Origin: Ceratopteris richardii
Taxonomy: Eukaryota; Streptophyta; Polypodiopsida; Polypodiales; Pteridaceae
Assembly (NCBI GenBank): GCA_020310875.1
Contig: CM035435.1
Coordinates: 72,565,492 to 72,629,491, forward strand
DNA length: 64,000 nucleotides
Reading direction: 5' to 3'
This document shows, one piece after another, positions 1-64,000 of this stretch; position 1 is the stretch's first letter, and each line of letters opens with the position of its first letter. The notes below the pieces were generated by a model. The model was not told the DNA's origin. It saw nothing but the letters and a program-made list of their open reading frames with translations, and did not search any database. The position numbers were made by a program, and so were the translations under genes.

Positions 1-1206
1 ATATGTGGATTTCTATGCATGAAGATATATATCATCGTCATTGAGCTCATACCTATAAATGGCTACGAAGTTTTGGACAGCAAAATACACCAAGGACGTC
101 CACGCATGCTCATATGCACCCATCCATACCTCTTGGATAGAGCAAGGGCATATTTCCATTTGACTAGTACCACCCAACCATGGGTGAGTCAAGAACAAAT
201 TTCTTCATGTGCTGGGAGGGAAAGAGGGAAAATTTGCCATCTTCCAGCTCAGAAAAAGAAAATATTGATATTTTTTATAAATGTATATGATGCACATGAC
301 TATATTTGTATGAATTGAGGAGGAGAATATCTTCCCATAGACACCCCCCCCCCTTTTTTTTCCATTTGTCTTCATTCCTTTCGATCTTCTTCTCAAAAAA
401 ACTACCATATCCCCCTCAAATAGTTGCCGAAAGTACTATATTGCACTCAACGGTCCAATTCTACCTATCAAAGTATAAGAAAATAAGTGTTTTCATCTAT
501 TAGATAAACCATGCTTTGAGATCTTTTCATAGGAAACATGCCTCAATATCTATGGAATGATTTTTTTCAACTTATAAACTCCATGGTCCTTCAATGTCTA
601 ACTAGAGAAGGATCATGAGTATTTGATTGATTTTGGAGAGTCTTCATGTGAAAATTAAGTTCAAGAAACTAGGCATACACCCTTTTGGAAGCCTCTACAA
701 CAATCGTTGGGTTCATATAACTCTTTTTACAAGATTTGCGTCATTTTTTTTTTTTTCGTTATACGTTTTGTACATCTTAGGTATTGTAGGCCTAGGAAAG
801 CGATATATACATAATATTTATTTGATATTTAACCTTTACATATGCATGATAAGATATTTATTTTTATTTTTAAGGTTTTTTTTTTTGGTGCATGTTTAGT
901 TCTTTCCTTTACATAAACAAGCTCAAAAGAGTGCTCCCAGGTGTAGCGATAACTTTAGAGCATAAGTTAGAAAGAATAATGTGAGATGGCTGCAAGTTAA
1001 GGCCACCAATAGTTGTGCAACTCTGCATGGTATCAATAGTTGTGCAAATCTGCATGGTATCCATAGCTTGGAATGTAGTATCCATAACTTTAGCTAGTTG
1101 TTAAATTTACTGAACCATTACAAAAATGTCTAGTATGGATAGTTGTATGCAGACAGCATTGACATGAGTAGTTTCCCATATATCCATTTCCATCACTTCA
1201 CCTTTG
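1..1206. other. Anonymous AT-rich sequence, no gene seen
   Basis: No coding region or recognisable element is supported here. The stretch holds homopolymer runs (a C run into a T run near 344-361 and several T runs at 745-890). A 27-bp tandem repeat occupies 1007-1033 and 1034-1060, the two copies differing at about one base. Short ORFs on both strands have no recognisable motif. If the ABCG gene starts further left, this would be intron or flank. Confidence 0.5.
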
Positions 1207-1274
1207 CCTAGACAGAAGGCCAAACCACCCACACTAAAGCCAGATGTCTTTTGGCATTTCTTCTTAGTGTTTGC

Positions 1275-1395
1275 TTTTGTGAGATATGGTGGGTCCCATG
1301 AATACTATGCTCCTTCAATTGTACAAAAGTTCTTTTAATCAATTCAAGCAAAAGGAGATTAGGCTTCGGCCAACTTTCCTCCTTAGGGGGGAGGG
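1275..1395 (+). repeat. LINE/SINE 3'-tail fragment
   Basis: The sequence has the series GGTCCCATG, a TGTAC-like box, AATTCAAG, an AGGCTTCGGCC-like box and AACTTTCCTCC. The same series, in the same order, ends the LINE copies at 4.7 kb, 12.2 kb and 24.1 kb and the SINEs at 22.9 kb and 24.95 kb. No LINE coding sequence precedes it, so it is either a very short 5'-truncated LINE or the tail of a SINE with a degraded head. Confidence 0.55.
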
Positions 1396-2599
1396 GAGGG
1401 TACCAAGGGATCGCAGCCCCAACCACCCTCTTTTGGTCTCACCCCTACGTTCTCTCTTCCTTGTGAAGTTGTAATGAGCGTTCAAGAGGACCTCAAGAGA
1501 TGTCTCACCAATCAATGCTTTTGCCTAGTACGTTCCCTTGAAGTTTGAAGATCCCATAGCTCAGATAAGAATGGTTCTCGCAGGGCATTCTAGTAAAAAC
1601 AATGCCAACTCCTCCCATTGAACCATGTCCTCCAACATGGCTTCTCAAGCATTCCAAAACGGGACATAGTAGATTATGAGGACCAATGCGTACCTATTAA
1701 AATGGTACCCAACGATCCTTTTGAGCAATTCCACACCAACAAAAGTCTCCGCTTCAGATTGAACTTTCAAACCAACCTTTCTACATGTAATACTTAATCA
1801 ACAAAATGTTCCTTTATTGGCCGATCTATTAAAATCAAATAGTTCATTCCAATGCTATCTAGCATTTATCATTACTTGTGAAGATCCTAGTGATGAACCA
1901 AGTGAATAACTGGTATCTTGCATTTGGAAAAGTATGAGGTCTTCCAAGGGCCACTTTATTTGGAACATTGATTGTTAAGTGCATTTTTCTTGATTTGTTA
2001 ATGGAGCTTAATATTCGCTCAATTTTCATGGTTTTTCGTTGGTAGGAAGTGGTTTCGAGAGCTCCTTTCCTGAAGGAAATGACTAGCATTAAGTTCTCCA
2101 ACAAAGGACTAAAGTGTATGATGTGAATGTCAATTGGATGGGAACATTGTATTTTCACTTTTCTTTTTGGTTAAGAGGCTATGGTTCTTGAGCAATTAAG
2201 TGAATAGAAACCGATCATTGGATTCAGACTTAGGATGGGTGCTTGAGATGATTACTCATGAGGATAAGGTGTCAAGAAACAAGTTCCTTTAGGTCTTCTT
2301 AAAGATGGATTGCTAGGATGCTAAGGCGCCCTCAAACTGGAGATGGTGCCATTGCATCCATGGCCCATGTTACTCAAGGAGATCGATGAGTGCCTTTCAT
2401 TCTAGATCATTGGATGTAGTTGTGGTCCAATGGATGGGAGGACTTCAAGTTTTTAAGACTCTTCTTTACACCATAGCCTTAGATCCAAGGGCTGAATCCA
2501 ATGTTTGAGAGCCATTACCAATTTTCAAAGATTCTATTTAACCTCTGCCCTTGATCTATACATCATCCAAGGGCCATAATCAATTCAATTCGTGATATA
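1396..2599. other. Anonymous sequence between LINE tail and LINE copy A
   Basis: No protein-coding exon or element is recognised. The short ORF at 1859-2158 on the minus strand has no motif that I can place. The last 200 bases before the LINE look like unrelated flanking DNA. Confidence 0.4.
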
Positions 2600-4816
2600 C
2601 AGGCTGGAATGGGACTATATTCTGCAGTTGCTCCAAGATCTTGGATGTAGTCAGAAATTCACCAAGATGATCGCGACCCTTCTCGAAAACGCATCGACCC
2701 AAATTAACATTAATGGCAAACTTTCAAAGGTGATCAAACTTAGAAGATCTATCAGACAAGGGTGCCCACTGGCTCCCCTTCTCTTTGCCATTGCCATGGA
2801 AGGGCTTAGCAGGCTGGTGGAGCATCAGGTGGAAGCTGGTAATATCAAAGGCCTCTGTTTGCCTCATGACCACAATCAGATCACCATGAGACTTTTTATC
2901 GATGATATGAATGTGTTTGTTCAAAATGATAGTACTAGCCTGGAGACGTTCTGGAGGTGTCTGGCTACTTTTTGTGAAGCCTCTGGATCCACAATCAACC
3001 ACTCTAAGACTTCCTTTAGAGCTATTGTTGGGTCACAGCCCGACCTTCTCATTGATCATGGTTGTCAAATCATTCCGCAGGGCCAAATTTTTCGGCTTCT
3101 TGGGATTCCCTTGGGGTGGCATCTCTATGGAACAGCGGTGGAACTCGGTGCTGGCCAAACTCGAAAACAAGCTTAACTATTGGAGAGGTATGCAAATCAA
3201 TCTTGCTGGTCGTGCTATGGTTATCAACACGTTCGTCTTATCATCTACCATTTATTTCCTTTCTTGTTGGAGACCGAAAGAGCAAGATCTGTCCAAACTG
3301 GATAGTATTTGTAGAAACTTCCTTTGAATGGGTGACCACAATAGGAGGGGGGTGCCTAAAATCAAATGGTCCATCTGCACCAGCCATAGAGATAGTGGGG
3401 GACTTGGTATCCTGGACATTGGGTGCATGGCTAACAAACTGGCGGCTAAATGGATGATTAAGGCTTGGTGCAATGGGGAAGCCTCATGGGCCAAGTTGAT
3501 CTTCAGAAACAAGAATGAGTTGGCTCTCATGGGTTTCCCAAATTGGAAGAATCTTGACATCTTGACCTTGTCGTTTTCCCCGATCCCCGTCTTCTCGAAA
3601 GGCTCAAATCTCATGTGCTCCCTATGGAAGATTTGGAATAAAGTCAAAAGCTACACAAGAATAAGTGAAGACTGGAAGTGGGCAGCCGGTATCAGACAAA
3701 ACGACTCTATCTGGTTTCCAATCCATGGCATCCGGAGTGTGGAATCTTGGAACATTCAAAATGCCAAGAAGTTATGGAACAAAGGCTTCAAAAAATGGAA
3801 ACATCTCTGGAAACAAGGCACCAACCGCTGGATCAACTTCGAAGATATTGATCCTTGCGTCAACATTTCGTACGAAGAATGGAACACTTTGCAAAGCAGA
3901 TGTCTCGCCTAGGAACGACACAAAGTTCGCCTTCTCATGGGACACGACACATCGAGCTTGCTTGGTCTCAAATGGCACAATGGGAATAGCCTATCAAAAA
4001 TCCCGAACATCTCAAATGGCACAATGGGAATAGCCTATCAAAAATCCCGAACATCAAAGAAACGATTGACTATTAGGTTAACCTCAACAAGAAGTGGTGC
4101 CTGTCATGGACGCGGCTTCGGTAGGACATGAAGTTCATGGCTATCTGGCACCCCCTCATAGAAATCAAAAAGTCTGTCCTCTTATGGCAAATTCTTCATC
4201 ATGGAATCTGGACCAACCTTAACGCTAGCAAATTTTGTGGGATTCCTCCCTGGTGCAAACGCTGCTACCGGTCTATCAAAGATGTTTCACACATCTTCTT
4301 TACCTGCCCCAACTCCAACATACTCTGGTAGACGGTTGGAAAGAAAATTAGACTTCAGAAACATCTCAGTTGGGAGCAAGCCCTGCTCGGAGAAGCGATC
4401 GGCTGCTCCGCAACTCTCTGGAACACCATCAAAGGGGAGGTCCTATGGAAAATCTGGCGGAAAGATGTGCTTTCAACTTCGGTGACTCCCCCAAAGAGTG
4501 GTCAATTGACAAATCGTTGTTCCTCCTTGGCAAAAGGATTGTTAACTGTAAGAAGTCCCCCCCCTTCAGACATCATCAAGTACTCCTTTTGATCAATAAC
4601 AAGCTTAAACCCAAGTGGGCCCCACATGAGGGTGATGAGAGGGTAATTAACCTTCTTTGTAATGCCATCTAAGCTCTGTAAAAGCTTCCCCTGCTTTGTG
4701 GGATTTGGGGGGTCCCGTGGGCACTAGTCCCCTTCTCTTGTACTTTTCTTTATTTAATTCAAGTCCGGGAGAGAAGGCTAATGCCGAACTTCTTTTATAT
4801 ATATAAAAAAAAAAAA
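2600..4816 (+). mobile_element. L1-type LINE copy A, 5'-truncated and decayed
   Basis: This is a dead non-LTR retrotransposon. It aligns over its whole length with LINE copy B from about 10131 to 12295, starting inside the reverse transcriptase at the palm segment (RLEWDYIL). It retains IRQGCPLAPLLF and a changed catalytic motif FIDDMN (FADDMN in copy B). It is broken by a 2-base deletion near 3115, a TGA at 3325-3327, a TAG at 3909-3911 and further stops. The shared 3' untranslated tail ends in a poly(A) run at 4805-4816. I see no clear target-site duplication. It is older than copy B, judging by its many stops. Confidence 0.9.
3967..4054 (+). repeat. 44-bp perfect tandem duplication inside LINE copy A
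   Basis: Two identical 44-bp units lie at 3967-4010 and 4011-4054. The related LINE copy B has a single unit at the equivalent site, so the duplication arose in this copy. It shifts the reading frame of an already dead element. Confidence 0.9.
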
Positions 4817-5589
4817 GCAGTTTCTAACCCATATAGAACAAAATAATCCTCTGTATCAGGAGGAGACAAACACTATTGTTTTTTATGAGTTGGATGACAT
4901 TTTAAAATTCATGCGGAATAAAATGGCTCTTGAAAACTTTATTAAACAGACTTTCCAGTAGGAGGCTCTTATTCTTCAACCAGTGTCCATATATATCAGT
5001 GCACCTATTAGAGGGGAAACCGTTATACAAGCCCATCACGAGGGAATTGGGAGGATTAGATATGCTCGATCATGTGATGGATACTGAAGTAGTTACTTCT
5101 GTGATCATTATCAGAGGATTCATCCCTATTAATTGAGTATAAAATTTGTTGATTTTCGACTTACATTGTTGGCTGTGAAAATGATGCTAGAGATAGAGGC
5201 ATAGAGATAGAGGCATATATTGACCTATGGACTCCTTCAGAAGGACACACTATCGCTCTTTAAGCAATCCACTTTCAGATCTTGTAGAGTATGTGGAGTT
5301 GCATCATTGTCTCCCCTTGTTTGTGAGATGACTTGGACTGCAGGCCTCTCATTTGACGTTGCATAATCACAGAATCTCAAACTTACAAGTTAGAAGAAGC
5401 TAAATTATAATAACTGAGTCATTTTGGATGGTGAGCTTTTGCCCAGCTACTTAGTACATGATTTGAGAAAAACGGGATCTAATATGATTATAAATAATTA
5501 ATAGATTTTTTGAGTATTTATTCATAACTGTGAGACTTATGGGACATATGGATGAACACCATGCCATCTTCAAGAAGGAGGATTTCTCA

Positions 5590-5594
<5 letters not shown>
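4817..5594. other. Intronic or flanking sequence upstream of the first visible ABCG exon
   Basis: No coding feature is supported. I searched for the Walker A exon of a plant PDR transporter (GPPGSGKTT-like) here and further left and did not find it. The 68-residue ORF at 4930-5136 has no family resemblance that I can defend. Confidence 0.4.

Positions 5595-5633
<39 letters not shown>
5595..5633 (+). repeat. (AG)n microsatellite, about 19 units
   Basis: An uninterrupted AG dinucleotide run lies about 70 bases upstream of the first recognisable ABCG exon. It reads as RERERE in one frame, which is not protein. Confidence 0.97.
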
Positions 5634-5636
<3 letters not shown>

Positions 5637-5640
5637 TCAC

Positions 5641-5667
5641 TGTAGACTGCAAGATCCTTCTTATGAG
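5641..5667 (+). pseudogene. Possible remnant of the preceding ABCG exon end
   Basis: Read in one frame this gives CRLQDPSYE, which resembles the PDR segment ARCQGVGSRYE that directly precedes MLTEL. No GT donor follows it and only 38 bases separate it from exon a, too few for a normal plant intron. It may be a decayed exon end or a coincidence. Confidence 0.25.
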
Positions 5668-5705
5668 CTAACATTAACATTGCTATTGGAACTTTTATCT
5701 ATCAG

Positions 5706-63944
<58,239 letters not shown>

Positions 63945-64000
63945 GTACGTCTTTTGCGTATTATGGATATATTTATGATGCTTGAAGAATCAACTACGAA

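Overview
This window is nuclear DNA of a land plant. Eleven exons of a full-size plant ABCG (PDR-type) transporter lie on the + strand, and the rest is retrotransposon debris and microsatellite. The three long introns (about 16.4, 18.7 and 20.2 kb) and the density of old, nested LTR elements suggest a large-genome plant, most likely a gymnosperm. The sequence alone does not fix the species, and a repeat-rich angiosperm is not excluded.

Host gene. The exons run from 5706 to 63944. They encode the second half of nucleotide-binding domain 1 (from the helical insert through the signature ISGGQ and Walker B), transmembrane domain 1, its extracellular loop and re-entry, and the linker up to just before nucleotide-binding domain 2. 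The Walker A exons are not visible at the left. The gene leaves the window on the right. Splice phases fit across every junction, but the last exon carries a one-base deletion, one acceptor sits directly behind a long GA tract, and the residue after the Walker B aspartate is Asp instead of Glu. The locus could be a weakened gene, a pseudogene, or a real gene with assembly errors.

Layout. 1-5.6 kb: mostly anonymous sequence plus a decayed L1-type LINE (copy A). 6-22 kb (first giant intron): a nearly intact L1-type LINE ORF2 with a 16-bp target-site duplication (copy B), LINE fragments on the minus strand, and an old Ty1/copia pol on the minus strand beside a gag fragment on the plus strand. 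22.5-41 kb (second giant intron): two tRNA-headed SINEs whose 3' tails match the LINEs, LINE copy C, an LTR with a Met-tRNA primer site, a copia pol on the plus strand, two minus-strand members of another copia family, and a second type of LINE. 42.3-62.4 kb (third giant intron): a third copy of that copia family split by a small LTR element, then a 9.8-kb Ty3/gypsy-like element (47608-57396, target duplication CAAGG). That element lost gag-protease and most of its integrase, gained about 3 kb of GGAGG-rich tandem arrays, and keeps a large unrecognised ORF between pol and the 3' LTR. After it come a third LINE type between GA arrays with a small ORF carrying a PCNA-binding-like motif, a gypsy gag fragment and another LTR.

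No tRNA or rRNA gene and no CRISPR array was seen. The apparent ORFs in GA, TA, poly-G and GGAGG tracts are artefacts of repeat sequence. The most interesting material is the gypsy-like element with its arrays sharing a TGGGCGAC core and its extra ORF, the GA tract at a splice acceptor, and the LINE/SINE tail sharing.
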